Part shown: positions 36,438-50,100 of the stretch, in pieces | Position numbering within the stretch: position 1 is the stretch's first letter | Layout of the letters: every line of letters starts with the position of its first letter | Translations under genes and position numbers: made by a program | From: Acanthochromis polyacanthus | Taxonomy: Eukaryota; Chordata; Actinopteri; Pomacentridae | Assembly: GCF_021347895.1 (NCBI RefSeq) | Contig: NC_067131.1 | Span: 12,056,653 to 12,120,652 of the forward strand | Reading direction: 5' to 3' | DNA length: 64,000 bases | The notes under the pieces: generated by a model | Seen by the model: the letters and a program-made list of their open reading frames with translations, nothing else | Databases searched by the model: none | Told to the model about the DNA's origin: nothing

Positions 36438-38340
36438 GTTTGTCATATTAAAAAGGGGAAATAATAGGGGCATTGTTTATTAACCTTCCAGCAATATGCT
36501 TCACAACCTAGTTAGCAACTTAAGATGAAGACATAGCTTGACTTCACAACCCTCTCTACTCAGCTGTGATGTGTACTCTGCTACATGCGCTGCAGAAGAC
36601 AGAACTGAGATTAGGGCTGAAATGATTCGAGCAACTTTATTACGAAAATGCTTTGATGCAAAACTATCTGCCCTGAGGCTTCATTTAACCCATTATATAC
36701 TATATATGCACAATACAGCTCGCTCATTTCCACTTTTAATGTCATATCATACATGCCAAGCACGGAATGCAAAATGGAGACGGAGACACACGATTACTCG
36801 ATTCATCGCATTACTGACAGTCGATGGAATACAGAGCCTGAGCTGCTGGAGAAACTATAAGATGACAGTTTCTAAATCCTACCGTGCTCTGTAAAACAAT
36901 GTTTTCACATTGGAGTAGGTCGGATGAAATATGCACTTATATCGAACAATCTGTAATATGACTGATCAACAGATTTATTGGCTGGATTTTAGTGCACATA
37001 TACATTTGTGTGTGTGTGTGTCTAACAGTGTGTTCACAAGCATAAGCCACTACACTTTTGCATGTCTGCATCTCCCCTGAGATTTCTCACAGCCAATTAG
37101 ACACACTCGCTGTCCTACTGTACACCATTAAAATCAAAGGGAAACTTTGAAAGCAGAAATTCGATTGCAGCTTGTCATTACCAAGCTCACATTGTGGCAG
37201 GAACATCAAAGAAAATCCCTTTGGCTCAGATAACTGCAGTGCATCTCTTAGTCAATAAAATATAGTGGAACATGGAGGAGGGTTAGTGAAGCGACTGGAG
37301 CTGGTCAGTGTTTGGAAGCAGCGAATGCAAAAAAACAAAACAAAAAAAACACAAAAACATAAAAGTATCAAAAAATGGAAGATTTACAAGGAACCTATTT
37401 CATATGTTAAATAATGTACAATCATTGGATTAAGGACAAAACATTGAGAATGAGCTTCTTTATTCAACACACGGCTGCCAACAATGCAGTCTGGCAGCTC
37501 ACCTGCCGCATAAGGAGTACAAGAGCTCAATGGATAAAACTCCTGCTGTTTGTCCCTACACTGCCTGAAAAGTCTCAATGCCAAAAAAAAAAAATCCCTT
37601 TCTGTCCTGCATGCAATGATGGCATCAAAGATCACAAGTCAAAGATCATTGCTCACTGCCAGAAACGACAGGAGACTTAAAGAGTTGGCTCTAAGAAGAG
37701 ATTAAAGAATCGCCCTTTTTGACCTGCAACATTCCTCTTTTGGTTCACAGTCTCTGCTCTCAAAAGCATTGTTTTTTTCTGCAGCAGGTACAGCATTAAA
37801 CAGCTGATGGACAAAGACAGAAACTGCCTGGTTAACATGGTGGAGTATCTAGCACTTCTTGTTAAGTACTGCTAATGAGGCATTTGGCATTTTGGGGGGA
37901 CGCTGAGGAAGACTCATCTGACATTGGATTTTTGAGACCCAAACCAATAATATTATTAGGGACTATTGAAAGAAAATCAGATAATTATAAATCTGCAGAG
38001 TTTTGTTTTTGAAATTACTTCAAAATGAGTTAGGAATTTCTGTATCATTAGTTGCTAATTACATAACATTATACACCAATATCAATAACCTAATAGCAGC
38101 TTTTATACTGCTTTGGTGATTTTATTGGACTCAAGACCAAGACCCTAGAGTGAATGAGTTAATGAATGCTAAGATTCTATGTATACTATCAAGAGGGTCA
38201 TCAGTTTTAAATACAGAAACACTCCAAATTGAGAAACATCACAGTACATAAAATCCTGGGGTTTTTACTGGCTTACAATGAGCCTCTGGGGGGTGATTAT
38301 GCACAGAAAGCATGATTGGTACACAGGAAAAGCAATGAGT
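36438..38340. other. Unique DNA, nothing recognised
   Basis: Contains (TG)n at 37007-37021 and an A-run near 37580. Frames of 83-118 codons lack domains. Confidence 0.5.
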
Positions 38341-38352
38341 CCGCGTTACCAT

Positions 38353-38711
38353 CCATCCATCCATCCATTCTCTATACACCGCTTTATCCTCACTAGGGTC
38401 GTGGGGGGTGCTAGAGCCTATCCCAGCTGACTCGGGCGAAGGCAGGGGACACCCTGGACAGGTCGCCAGTCTGTCGCAGGGCTACATATACAGACAAACA
38501 ATCACTCTCACATTCACACCTACGGGCAATTTAGAGTAACCAATTAGCCTCAGCATATTTTTGGACTGTGGGAGGAAGCCGGAGTGCCCGGAGAAAACCC
38601 ATGCATGCTCAGGGAGAACATGCAAACTCCATGCAGAAAGATCCCAGGCTCAGGCCGGGGATCTTCTTGCTGCAAGGCGAAAGTGCTAACCACTACCCCA
38701 CTGTGCAGCCC
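38353..38711 (-). mobile_element. tRNA-headed SINE-like retroposon with (ATGG)n tail
   Basis: A full copy in reverse orientation: the tail is CCATCCATCCATCC on the left and the head GTGGTTAGCACTTTCGCC (complement) on the right. It is flanked by the perfect 12-bp direct repeat CCGCGTTACCAT at 38341-38352 and 38712-38723, a target duplication typical of LINE-driven retroposition. The head resembles tRNA box A, but the box B region is altered compared with the copy at 56776. The body includes TTTTCTCCGG, ACAGTCCAAAAATATGCTGA and CCTGTCCAGGGTGTCCCCTG words (complement), very common in fish genomes. Confidence 0.85.
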
Positions 38712-38780
38712 CCGCGTTACCATACTTGAAAGAAATTCATCCACTTTCCTGTCATTTCTGACCGTTTAATAAACATACCT

Positions 38781-39345
38781 TACAAGTCAAAAGTTTGGAT
38801 ACACCTTCTCAATCAATGGCTTTTATATATTTTAAGGAGTGTGCCTTGAATTTTGAATAACTCACTGACCCCCACACCATCACGCCACCTCCTCCATGCT
38901 TCACAGTGGGAACCATGCAGGCAGAAACCATCTTCTAATGGTTTTCTGCGTCGCACAAAGACATGGTGGTTGGAACCAAAAATCTCAAATTCAGACTCAT
39001 CATACTAAAGGACAGATTTCCACTGGTCTAATGTCCATTCTTTGTGTTTCTAGCCCTAAACAAATCTCTTTTTCTTGTTCTTCATCCTCAGTAATGACTT
39101 CTCTTCGCAGCAATTCGACTTTGAAGGCCTGATTCACGCGGTCTCCTCCAAACAGTTAATGTAGAGATGTGTCTGCTACTTGAACTCTGTGAAGAACTTA
39201 TCTGGGTTCTAATTTAAGGTGCTGTTAATTTACGCTTTTTGAGGCTGGTGACTTTAATGAACTTATCCGCTGAAGAAGAGGTAAGTTTTGGTCTTTAGAT
39301 TACAATAATAATCAAATTTGGCTATTCGCCGTGTACCAACCCTAC
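38781..39345 (-). mobile_element. Deleted Tc1 copy
   Basis: Starts with the end-like ACAAGTCAAAAGTTTGGATAC, then, after an internal deletion, resembles the Tc1 transposase region of 6558-8116: CTCCATGCTTCACAGTGGGAACCATG (given here in two overlapping words, CTCCATGCTTC and CACAGTGGGAACC), AATCTCAAATTCAGACTCATC, and on to GAAGGCCTGATTCACGCGG and GATTACAATAATAATCAAAT. On the minus strand it encodes pieces around the first catalytic Asp, with many breaks. Same orientation as the full element. Confidence 0.85.
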
Positions 39346-42312
39346 CTCTGCCAAGTTACTGTGCATTTGCCACAGTAGTTGAAGTTCTAATTTTGGACAA
39401 GATATTTTTTGTTTTTGCTGATTTTACAATATCAGAGGTTTCTTTACTCTACAATTGTTTGACCCAAGGCCTGTGAAATGCCTTGAAAGTTGGCAAAGGA
39501 AAAAGTTCTTAAGAACATTATTCAGAAAGTGACAGATAAGGATGGTAAAACCTTGATCTCTGGTACACCCCAGCTCCTGCATTTTAAACAAGTATGAGAT
39601 TAGAGAAGGTGCAACAATTACATCGAAGCCTTTACTGAAACCTCTCCCTCTTTAACGAAAATACACATGACAGGTGAACACTTCCAATGAGATACTGTGA
39701 CCTCCAGAGATAAAAAATGGTTTGAAATGGCTTTAAAGCAGCTTCTCACAGTATATCAGCAGAGACATAAACCTGTCAAAGGGTAAGATCTGGAGTCTTA
39801 GGTTTTTTGATTGGCGAGAATACTAAAACACCCCACACTTTTCTAGATAGATGTCAACACTATGATTAGAAATGGAGCTAAAAAGCTCTGTTTTTTTTTT
39901 AACGATAACACTAAAAAGGAACTATCATAGATGTTGGAAAAAGCAGATCATCCATACTAAACCATTTTCTGATGCTTGCTTAATCACACTGGGGTCCCCT
40001 AATCAACCAGCCCCTTCTTCATATTCCACATTTCTACATTTTCTCTGAAGACCAAAAGGTATTCGCTGTGACATGGAAGCGGGTTTGTGTTCATTAAGTT
40101 ATTCAAATTACACTAAGAATCTACCTGAAGACACAGGATTAAGAATCTTAAGGGTTCTTGAAATGATCAGCACACCAGATGTTGGGAAACAGACAACGAG
40201 TCCTCTGATGCTTTCTTGACCTTTGAAGACGCAGCCACAGGTAAGTGCACAAATTGACAGTGATTTACTATTTCAAAAAAAAAAATAAGAAAAGAAAAAT
40301 CTATTAAAAAAATAGTTCTTTAAGGAAAAAAACAGGGGTCTTTAAATTATGAGACACAGCAAAGGGCAATTTATTTGAATGATATTAAAACAGATGAGAA
40401 CATATTAGACGTCACCTTGGTGGTTCAGGATCTGATGCATTTGCTTCTCTTTCCACTTTTTCTATTTCAATTTGGGCCGATTCTTTCCTACTACAGCCTT
40501 TCCACTGACAGTTTGTTGATACAATGAGGGTGAAAATCCTCCTACCTCTCACTTCTCTCTCGCCAACCTTGTGACAGATGAGAAATTGAACAATTGATAT
40601 TTCTGACAGGAACTCAATTAAATCCTGTGGCCACTGTCAAAAAAGCTACACAAGACAAACGGGACCATGTGTTTGTGTACGTCTATCAGACACAATCATA
40701 TACACATGTATTTGAGTGCCTTTGTGGATTTGTTTGACAGGAAAAAAAACACATTGAATGTATGATAAATAATTCCCGGAATAAGCCAAAAAAAAATCCA
40801 GACTATTTCAGAACAGAACAACTTTAATTAGCATTTAAATTTTCCATTCATTGTGTCATGTATCTAGCCACATGATATCTTAATAATCATTTTCTTATCT
40901 ATCTGACCACACACCACTTCTCTGTCTGCCAGTGGGGATTTTGATGACATTATTTCTAATAAAAGGAACTTCTCCGATAAGCTGTCGATTAAATTCGTAC
41001 TCCGTTATTGAAGCCAGAGACTCAGACAGAAAGTGACAGAAACTTAAGGATAGAAAAGAACTATGAACTGTGTAAAATGCAAAGAGGGAACAGGGCGAGT
41101 GAGAGGAACAGTAAACGAAAGAAAAGAGACGGAGCCAAGCTGCCCCTGTGGCACTATGTGATAAGGACATTATGTAGATTGAAATGCTTCATGCAGGTTG
41201 AAATCAGCATAAAATGGTGTTGCAATTTTCTTTTTAAACTCATGTCATAGCCTGACTGTCAAATTATACACAAACTCCACTTTTACAGTGATCTGAATGC
41301 AAATCGGGCTGCGAATCTGAACTTGTGTGAAATATTTGAACTCAGTAGACATGCACTATATCAAAGTTTGGGCCGGTGTCGGGACCTCAGTAGAACGAAG
41401 GGTCAAAAGAGTGGACCATCAGCATGAGGAATGCCTTCATAAATTTTAATACAAATGTTCATTTTGGTAGATTAGAATTTAAAGGTGAAATAAAAGAATA
41501 GCTTAGGGAAACCGAAAATTCGAAAAATAAATAAATCTATACATCAGCAACACCTGGGAACTGTGGTTTGAGCTAGATTGTAATGTTTGTCTGCACCTCT
41601 TTTTCAGGTGTTTGCTTCAAAAATTATAATACAAAATAAAAATCAGAGGTGATGATTGTTAGGTGAAAAACAGAGATCAACAAAGTTACTCCAGGCCATC
41701 CCAAAAGCACAAAGAGCAAAACTCAAAGCAATCTTGGAGACATTTCAGTAAAAAGTACAAATGTCAACCTCATGGTGGATTATTAAATTTGACTGAACAC
41801 ATCACCTGGCGACAATGAATTCAGACACTGAATTGCTGCTTCTATTACATTAAAAATCTGACAGTGCCACCAAAATCACTTGATTTGACCATTGATATTT
41901 CCATCCACCCAATAGCTGCTGAAGCTTTATAGTCTGGACCAAAGCTGTGGATTAAGCGTCCCACCAACACACTTTAGTCACATTTAATGCCGCAGAATAT
42001 ATGTAGGCATTATATGCAGCTATCAGCTATAACCTTAAAAATTACTGCCTAATATTGTAGGTTCCTGTCATGTCACATAATAGCTCTCACCTATCAAAGC
42101 ATCAACAACATCTCTGAAGATGTCATGCGGTATCAGGCACCAAGATGCTAGCAGAGGGCTGTACAATGAAACAAGTTGGACACAGTCAGGCTTTGCTTGT
42201 GTCATTTGGCTCAGCAACAAGTAAAGCTGTTGATAAATTTATTTTATTGGTACATGCAGCTTCTTATTTATAAATGACAGTCTATAGCTGCTGAACTTCA
42301 AACTTCATATAT
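39346..42312. other. Unique AT-rich DNA, nothing recognised
   Basis: No gene or mobile element I can support. A-runs occur at 40276-40285 and elsewhere. Confidence 0.5.
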
Positions 42313-42316
42313 TTAA

Positions 42317-42845
42317 ACCAGGCGTAAACTAACCGTGACGTCACCCGTTGGTTTCAACGCCGAGAAAATGAAGCCCGGATTTTGCTACTTCCTGGTCGCC
42401 GTTTTGGATTTTTTGGAGCCAGTGATGTAAAAAGCGTCATCAAACAGGCTGGACCGGAGAGCAACTAGGGGCAGGATTGGCTGAGGACTCTCTTATTCCG
42501 CCCACATTTTACCGCAGACGCTTCTGTTGCTGTCTATCAAGTATAGCCACGCCCCCTGGCTCCACCAACTTTAACGTTTTATTTAAAATTCAGTATTGAT
42601 TTATTTTAAGATCGGCCACCTGATCTCTCATTTTGACCATGAAAACTAACGGGAAAAAAATCCTGAGCTGTAGAAAATCAGACTATCAAATTTTATTTTT
42701 TCCAAAAATGAATTGGGGTCTATGGAGAAAAAGCTTTATGGAGCCAACCCTAGTGGACGGCGTGATATTGCAAGTTTTTGACACTTCCGGGTTGGCTTCA
42801 ATTCTGGAGCCAGATGCTACGTCCACTATATATACAGTCTATGGT
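42317..42845. mobile_element. TTAA-flanked MITE, 529 bp
   Basis: Flanked by TTAA at 42313-42316 and 42846-42849, the target site of piggyBac- and Kolobok-type transposons. The ends begin ACCAGGCGTAAACT and, on the complement, ACCATAGACTGTATATATAG, so inverted similarity is short. The interior has TGACGTCACCCG near the start and CACTATATATACAGTCTATGG at the end, words I recognise from a widespread teleost MITE. No transposase. Part of the interior is related to the fragment at 9176-9390. Confidence 0.75.
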
Positions 42846-42849
42846 TTAA

Positions 42850-44667
42850 ACATGATATTGTATTGAAGTGCATTTAGGTTTCATTGTCCTATATTGCAGG
42901 ACAGCACTTTAATTTTGGGGAAAATCAAAGTGAAAGCAATGTTAGTGAAATAAGTACTAATAGAATAATCCATTTTCTAATCCATGTTCTGTCAGCTGCA
43001 GTACCAGCAGTGTAAACGGGCTTGGCAGCAAATCAGGATCAAACAAAAAAAAAAAAAAACATATATATGCAATTTCTGCATCACCAGCTGAATACATGTC
43101 AGTTTCCCATGGTAAAGCGATGCATACAGCATGTGATATTGTAACTACACAGCTTTATTCAGTGATACCAGTAACATACAGCTCAACATACTTACACACA
43201 ACATATTCCCACAGCTGAGAATCTACACCACTCAGAAAATCATCAGTAAATATTTGAGGGAAAGGGAAAAAAGTTCTTTTTCCCAATTTAATCCTAAACT
43301 CTGAACATAACCAGCTCTGGACCAGCTTAGCTCTGTAGCATGGGGATCAAGCAGGTTAAAAGAGTCACTTCCATGACACTGAAAACTCTGGTTTTAGTCT
43401 CAACGTACTTGCTAACACACTAATCTTGCTTCATAGTACAGCCCTCCGACTGCAAGTCTGAAGGAAGAAAGGGACAGCAACAACTCTGGAAACAGGAGAG
43501 ATTTTGTAATTACTGAGTTTCAGTACCCCGCTGTGCAGCCAAACTATTTCTGGGACCCCAATCTCATAATCCTCTGCCCGCCAACAAAGCATTTTGAAAC
43601 TCATTTTCTGAGAGCATCACGTCAGCCATAAAACCACAAATGGAGCAGTAAATAGCCTAATAACAGCCAACAGTTGCTTCTTCAGCTGCCTTTGTCTCTT
43701 TAGCAGTGGACAGCCTAAACTCTGCCTTCTGGGAACCATTCAGCCAATTAAATCAAAAGCAAATGAGCAGGTAAACTGTGGCAGGTTTGGTTCCTAAACG
43801 ATCTGAGCAGGAGGAGGAGGAGGGCACATAGCAAGCAGACAATGAACATTTAGATAAACTGAATAGCTGGTATGGTGGAGAATGATGTCTCAAGTGATGA
43901 GGGAAGAGACATAATGTGACAGCTTGGTGGTGTCTATGTACTTCAGTCGAGAGGTGGAAAGTTAGTTGGACAACCATTAGGTATGCACTGCTGCTGCCGT
44001 CGCAATGAAACTATTAAACACCTGGACGATTTGGCACTCATTCGCGTTGCGTTTAAAAAAAATCTTCTTTTAAATTGCAGCACTTAGACGTCTGAACACT
44101 AAAACTACGCTCTCAAGTGCACAGAGCATTGCTGGTAGAAACCTGCTCCGTTCCTCACATGAGTCTTCTTGCTCCTAAATGCTCAGTAAAGTGTGAGTCA
44201 GTGTTGAACTGACGTGCATGTTGTCAAATGCTAAATTCTTTTCCATCCTCATCAAACTCTGACAAGATTTAGAAGGTCTGTTGAACATCTACTCACACAT
44301 TGCAGCTCTGTAAACTGAATGGGTAATGTACCGATTGACTGTTTGGATAAAGATCTTTGTAAGCACTGGCTGCCTTCGCGCAAGATTATAATTGCCAGTC
44401 CCACACATGCATGCATGAGCACGTGCAAATAAACACACACGCTGAAGCTCCATTTTCACAGCCACAATCTGACTCACTAAACACTCACAAATTTAGAGGG
44501 AACATGCTTGGATTATCATTACTTCATTACAGTTTAAACACCACACGAGATGCACAACTAAACCTTGCAGTCTTCCAGTGGTTAGTGTGTACACAAAAAA
44601 TGGATTTTAAAAGTAGGCATTAAAGCACAATATGGTAAATTAAGCCTGTATTATTTTCTTTATTAGT
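42850..44667. other. Unique DNA, nothing recognised
   Basis: A-run at 43048-43062. No coding or RNA signal. Confidence 0.5.
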
Positions 44668-44676
44668 GTACTCTCT

Positions 44677-45250
44677 TAGCCTAGCCGCGCTAGACCCATG
44701 TTCTGAAGGCACAAGGGTCTAGGACCGCTTGACAGGGAGGGAGGCGGGCTAAAAGGTTGTCTTTCAAATCACTCTGCAGCAATTGGGTAGGTATACAACC
44801 AATCAGTGCAACGAATAGGCTGATGTAGCTCGTAGAGCACCGGCGGATTGTGGCTAAGTCCCATTAGCTTCCCAACCAGCGGAGCCAACTGGTATATTAA
44901 GGATTTGCCATATCCCATCAGCATAAGTCCAAATACGTCTTTCTTCTCAATGAAACACTTCAGTGCCGTCCTTTGTTTATCTTTCAAGTTGAATTTTAGC
45001 TTCAAATCTTTAAGGGCTGCGGCCAAAGCCGAGTCGAAAGATAACCGTTTATTTTGCGACGGTTGTTTCTGTCAGAATCGTCGCGCCTCTGTCGTCACTT
45101 AGTTACGCCCGCCTTCTGACTCTACACTTCATGGTGATTGGTCCGGCCAGTTTTAGGAGAATCCAGCCTCGAGCCTTATGGAGGGTAACTAGACCCACCC
45201 TGGCAGAGAATTAAATTCGTTGCCGTGGGTTGTCTACCGCGGCTAGGCTA
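44677..45250 (-). mobile_element. Inverted-repeat element carrying a helicase fragment
   Basis: The ends are TAGCCTAGCCGCGCTAGAC at 44677-44695 and, on the complement, TAGCCTAGCCGCGGTAGAC at 45232-45250: 18 of 19 positions. The flanks repeat GTACTCTCT (44668-44676 and 45251-45259). This is a perfect 9-bp target duplication, or 8 bp if the shared G is left out, so the element is hAT- or Mutator-like. It is 574 bp, GC-richer than its surroundings, has no transposase, and contains the beginning of a RecQ-like helicase on the minus strand. Confidence 0.9.
44769..45056 (-). pseudogene. RecQ-like helicase N-terminal fragment in a transposon
   Basis: A minus-strand frame reads SFDSALAAALKDLKLKFNL, KDKQRTALKCFIEKKDVFGL, then MGYGKSLIYQLAPLVGKLMG and LSHNPPV. 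This matches the start of RecQ-type DNA helicases: a helical lead, the Q-x-A-L motif-0-like region, and motif I (Walker A), usually PTGYGKSLIYQLP. Here the Pro-Thr before GYGKS is replaced by Leu-Met, although the GxGKS core and its Lys are kept. The frame has no ATG at its start, an upstream TGA near 45065, and ends before motifs Ia-VI. It cannot encode a working helicase and appears to be a gene piece carried by the element. Confidence 0.75.
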
Positions 45251-45259
45251 GTACTCTCT

Positions 45260-46621
45260 TGCATATTCACCTCAATTTACTTATGAGGTGCAATCAAAAA
45301 ATTCCAAGACTGTTCCTGTTGCAGTGAACACAGCAAAGTCGACTTTGAAGAGGACGACGGCTAAATCTAAATCAGATATAGTTTTTCTTTTTTAGAAGCA
45401 TGGTCACAGAATATTTTGATTCCATTTCGCATCACTCGTTTTACAGAAATGACTTCTGACCTCGGCGTTATTTAAAGCATGGTGACAGTGTTTTTTTTGT
45501 GATGAATTGGTACCAATAGTATTTGACAATGACTTCAAACTGAAAAAGCCCATAACATTTCATTTCACAGTCTGGAGTTTTCAAACATGAATTTTGTTAT
45601 TTTCCGTAAGTGTGTCCAATTATTTTGTTCACATTGTTCATCATTCAACAGATAGTTTCAGACTTTTATGCTCAATCACAGGCAGCAGCAAAGAAAACAA
45701 AAATGCTTCCTGCATGCAGACATTTCTGAATTTAAAATGTCTAAAAATCTGATTTGAAAATGTTGTGAGAGGCAGGAAATGAATTCAACACATTTGTTAG
45801 AGCTCAAGGATGCACTCCTTCAGTTTTGTTGAGTAATGCTGATTTAGGCTTATGCCAAGTGGGGATCAGATTTCCTGCCAGCAACTGAAGACACAAACAC
45901 CAATAGGCTTTTTTTGACCCAATCTGCAGCATTAATCAGCACAAGTGACTCAGCTTGAGGAAACCAGTTTTCTCTCCTTTTTCCAACTGCCAATCTTGAC
46001 AAGTGTGCTGTGCAGTCTGACAAAACCCTGTATCTCCATTCTCCATACGACTGCGGCTGCTTGATTCCAGCCTGAAAGTGCGTCCACTGGGTCCCATAAG
46101 CTACACATGATTCCAGCCCTTTTCTCTGCTCCTTTATGTTTATGTGCTGCATCTATTCCTGTCAGGCTTGACTTCAAAAAGGGCCTTTTCAGTTAGAGAT
46201 TCAATTTCTCACTGACTTTGTCTTAAGACACATTCAGCAAATCTGATTTTGTGAGCATGATTGGAGAGAGACACATATAGACACACACAAACAGAGAAGA
46301 ATGAAGGGAGAAATCTCTATTCAGGAGACCCAAGCTGCTGCTGCTGCTGCAGACAAAGGTATTATTTTATGATCACAACAGCGAACAAAAATGCAGGTTA
46401 ATGGAAGCAGCTGTGCTGAGAGATATAGCAGCTATAATGAGTTACTTCTCAGCTCAACCTGCAATCAGAGGGAGTTGAACGTGTATTGGTGACAACAAGA
46501 CGATATGAAAACACAGATGACTTTGACACTACCCTGAACACAAAAGCAATGTGTGTCTGTTTAGTAGAAACCTCTATAGAGTCCTGTCTTTGACCTTGTT
46601 ATCCACTGATATAAAATATTT
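45260..46621. other. Unique DNA, nothing recognised
   Basis: No supportable gene. A (CTG)5-type run lies near 46334-46350. Confidence 0.5.
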
Positions 46622-46629
46622 ACTTAAAG

Positions 46630-47172
46630 CAGTGGTCGGCAATTGGTGGCCAGCGGGCCAAAACTGGCCGGTCAGGAATAATATCTGGGCCGCCAGATGA
46701 TTTTGACAATTCGATTTATTTTTTCAATGTTTGAGATTATTAAAAATGAAAAATCGATCGCACCCATATACCGTGTTTCCACCCACTGGCTCCAGGAGCA
46801 AAAAACCAGTTTGCGTTTCCACTGGCAGGGAGCCAAGCCAGTCCGTCACCGCAACACGAAACTCTCGTGGTTGGCTGCTGCCGGGCATTTCCGCGCTCGC
46901 GCTACTGGTCAGACACGGTTGTACCAGCCAGATTTCACTGAGCAGCAGTGTGTGCAAAACATGTGTGTGTCTCGGGAGTCATTTTTAATACATCTGTGAT
47001 CAGAATTGAGACGTGTGTCCCAAGCAGCAGCGATCAGCTGTAGAAGCTCCGCGGAACCCCCCCCCCCCGCTCGCAGCATCGGAGCGTAACCCACCCACCC
47101 TCGCAGGTTGGCCCGCTGTTCGATTGTTTACACAAATTTTGGCCCAAAGCCACATCTAATTGCCAAGCCCTG
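46630..47172. mobile_element. Non-autonomous hAT element, 543 bp
   Basis: Starts CAGTGGTCGGCAATT and ends, on the complement, CAGGGCTTGGCAATT. It is flanked by a perfect 8-bp target duplication ACTTAAAG (46622-46629 and 47173-47180). The left arm includes GGGCCAAAACTGGCC and the right GGCCCAAAGCCACATCTA. It belongs to the same family as 55025-55432 but contains about 130 bp more (46720-46850), a stretch with GTTTCCACCCACTGGCTCC that resembles another fish repeat. A C-run lies at 47059-47069. No transposase. Confidence 0.92.
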
Positions 47173-47180
47173 ACTTAAAG

Positions 47181-50100
47181 GAACACTTGTAATTCTAAGA
47201 GGCAACCTGGGTGAAAGCTGCACAACTATTTAAAAGACAGAAAAATAACAATCCAATAAAAGTACCGTGAACACAAAACAGAATGTAAAAGATTAATGAG
47301 GACATTTGTGACTCTTCATAGGAGTTCATATTAATCCTTACGTGCTCCAATGCTCCATCAGCTCTGAGTCAGTTAATTGCTCTCGCTCCTACCTGAACAG
47401 CCTGTCTGACTTGACTTTAAAAGGTTGCCAAATATCAAAGACCTTATAACTACAAAGCTTTACACCTGAACAACCCATGCTGTTCACACTTTTCGTCTTG
47501 ATTTTCTTGAGACCGTAGGCATAGAGTGACAAGATTCACTTTATTGGATTTCAAAGGCTCTCCAAAAAAGAAACGACCCTGCACATCACTGCAACTAAGT
47601 ATGTATGCATGCTCATGCAGTCAGATGTCAGTGGAAATGTACACATTGTGCATATGCGTGCACACATAAACACACTGCACAGATGCTTGACTGGATGTAA
47701 AGATCCAGGTGGAGACTCTTAACACAGCAAAGAAATTAAAAAAAGATGATTTGATTTAAAATGTACGTCGTCAACAGCCCTCATCTTAACATCCGCTCTC
47801 TTGTACTACCTCTTCTCACACATTACAGCAGGTGTACGCCAGGATTGGACAAACTAAATGCATCATTTTGAAATAATGTCCTACAGAGTTGCTTAAGCAC
47901 TACAGTGGGATTTCCATGCATTTGTCTGGTCTCAACAAGAATACTCAGATTACCACAAACATGATTCTATTTTAACACCAAAGCTGTAGCACGACATTTT
48001 CTCTTTCAACTAATAAGCCCAAAAGCTTCAGTTAAAAGCAACTAGCCTTTTTTTTTTCTTGGTTCTTGAAGACAGTTAACCTCTTACCCAAGCGGTTTCT
48101 TCAGTTCTGACAGACTGATGGCGATTACCATAATGGCCCATTCGTGACCCCCGAGGAACATGCCTTGAGGGGTGAGTGGTTGTGAAATTGCCAGGTCAGC
48201 GAGGACTCAAGATATTATTGGCAGTGAAGTTTTCTGGGGAGAGATATGAAGGCTGCATTATCACTACCTGGTAATACATCTGTTTAGAGATGGTTGTTTC
48301 ACTTAGATACAGACGGAAACCACGTCTTCCACATCTAGAATATGACCATCGCTGCCCTCTATGAAGTGTCTTCAACCGAGTTTAAGACGGTACTTTCATA
48401 TGGTTTTGTACATGTTATACCTGTGCGATGCAGCAGAGTATGCATTGTAGTTGACTGGCATCATGCTATATGGCCCACCGAGGTTTGCTGTTCTCCTCAC
48501 TATTATGTTTTGTCAATTGAAACTTGTAGCATATTGGACAAACATTATGGGGTTGCTGCTTTATACTCTATTGCTTTCTCAGTCTACTAATTTCACCTTC
48601 ATAGTTAACTTAAGCCAACACAGATGATGATTCCAAAAAGTGCTATGAATTGAAAAGCTGAAATAGTCCCGCAAGACAGCTATTTATTGATTCACAGAAA
48701 ACTGTCAATTCTTAAGCGTTCAGTCATCATCCAAGCAAAAAATATCAAACATTCTTACTTTTCCCTGAATCCCAAATGTGTTGATTTGCTGTTCTCATGT
48801 ATTTTCTAACTCCTAAGACTTGACTGTGATGTGCACTTTTCACAGTTTGCTGACATTTGACAAACCAGAAGATTAAAAGAATTAATAGATTGAGAAGATA
48901 GCTGTAAGTTTAATTGATAATGTAAACACTAAGCTAATGTGTAAACAACTCAATCTTCATGTCAATGAAGAAAACTTAGTTTGCTGATAAAGCCCATGTG
49001 ATACACTGTAAATTAAAGTTTGATAAATGTCGTGATTCTACAAAGCCTGCCTGTTTTGGTAAATTACAGATAATAACTAATAGAATGGCAAACAAAAAAT
49101 TTGAAATTTTCACATGAGAAAAAAAAACAGGCCATATCTGCAAACATAAACATTAAAAAAAATCTGTGATATTACAAATGGTAAATAGTTCTTTCATAAC
49201 ATTTGACTGTAGGAATTACACAATCTTTTACTATATTTAAAGCAGCAGTGATGCCAATACTTAGATGTTTGACATTGTTTGGAATAAAAAAACAAGCTTG
49301 TCAACGATAGAAAAAGTTCATTTTTATCTACTAAAAATCAGACAAATCAGTTTCACAAATGAGCATAAGAAAAATACAGTTAGTTTGTATTTAAATCAAC
49401 TCAAATACCACTATTTCACGGTTTCACAGGCATTCTGCCTTTGTCACAGGTTTTTCTGTCTTATCAGTGTACGAAAGCTTTAGAAACCTTCAGTAAGACC
49501 TTGAACAGGTATAGTAATCAATGGGTACATTTCACTTCTTTTTCAAGGACTTTGGGACACAGTTTCATTGCTCTGGTTTATAGCCAACTGTATATATAGA
49601 TGTTGGGGGTAAAGCTGGAACCTTGTTTCACTCTGCGTTCTTATGAAAACATGTTTTTACTGCACATTTATTGGTAGTATATGTGAGTATTTACCACCAA
49701 TACCATTTTCACTTATACAACAGAGTCAACAGATTTCTGTAAGTCAACAAAGCTGTATATTTCTATATATTGCTTTCTCCCTTTCCCTTTCAGACACACA
49801 CACACACACAAACATGCACATAATGCTGGGTCAGACTGAATATCTTTAATCATTTATGAGTCTCTGGCACCGCTAATACAGACTGCACACCAATACTCGC
49901 TTAATAATTAAAGTCTCAAATTGATTGTTGCATTACAATGCTTGTGTTAAGGGACATTAGTCAGCGCTGCTGATGATAACACGGCTGATTCACTCCTATA
50001 AAACTAGCTTTAATTCAGCGGGTGAATAGAAATCGAGGGGAGGTTGAGGAAATGAATGAATGCAGGGAGGGATTTGAAAGACGGGCTGAAAGTCAGGCAT

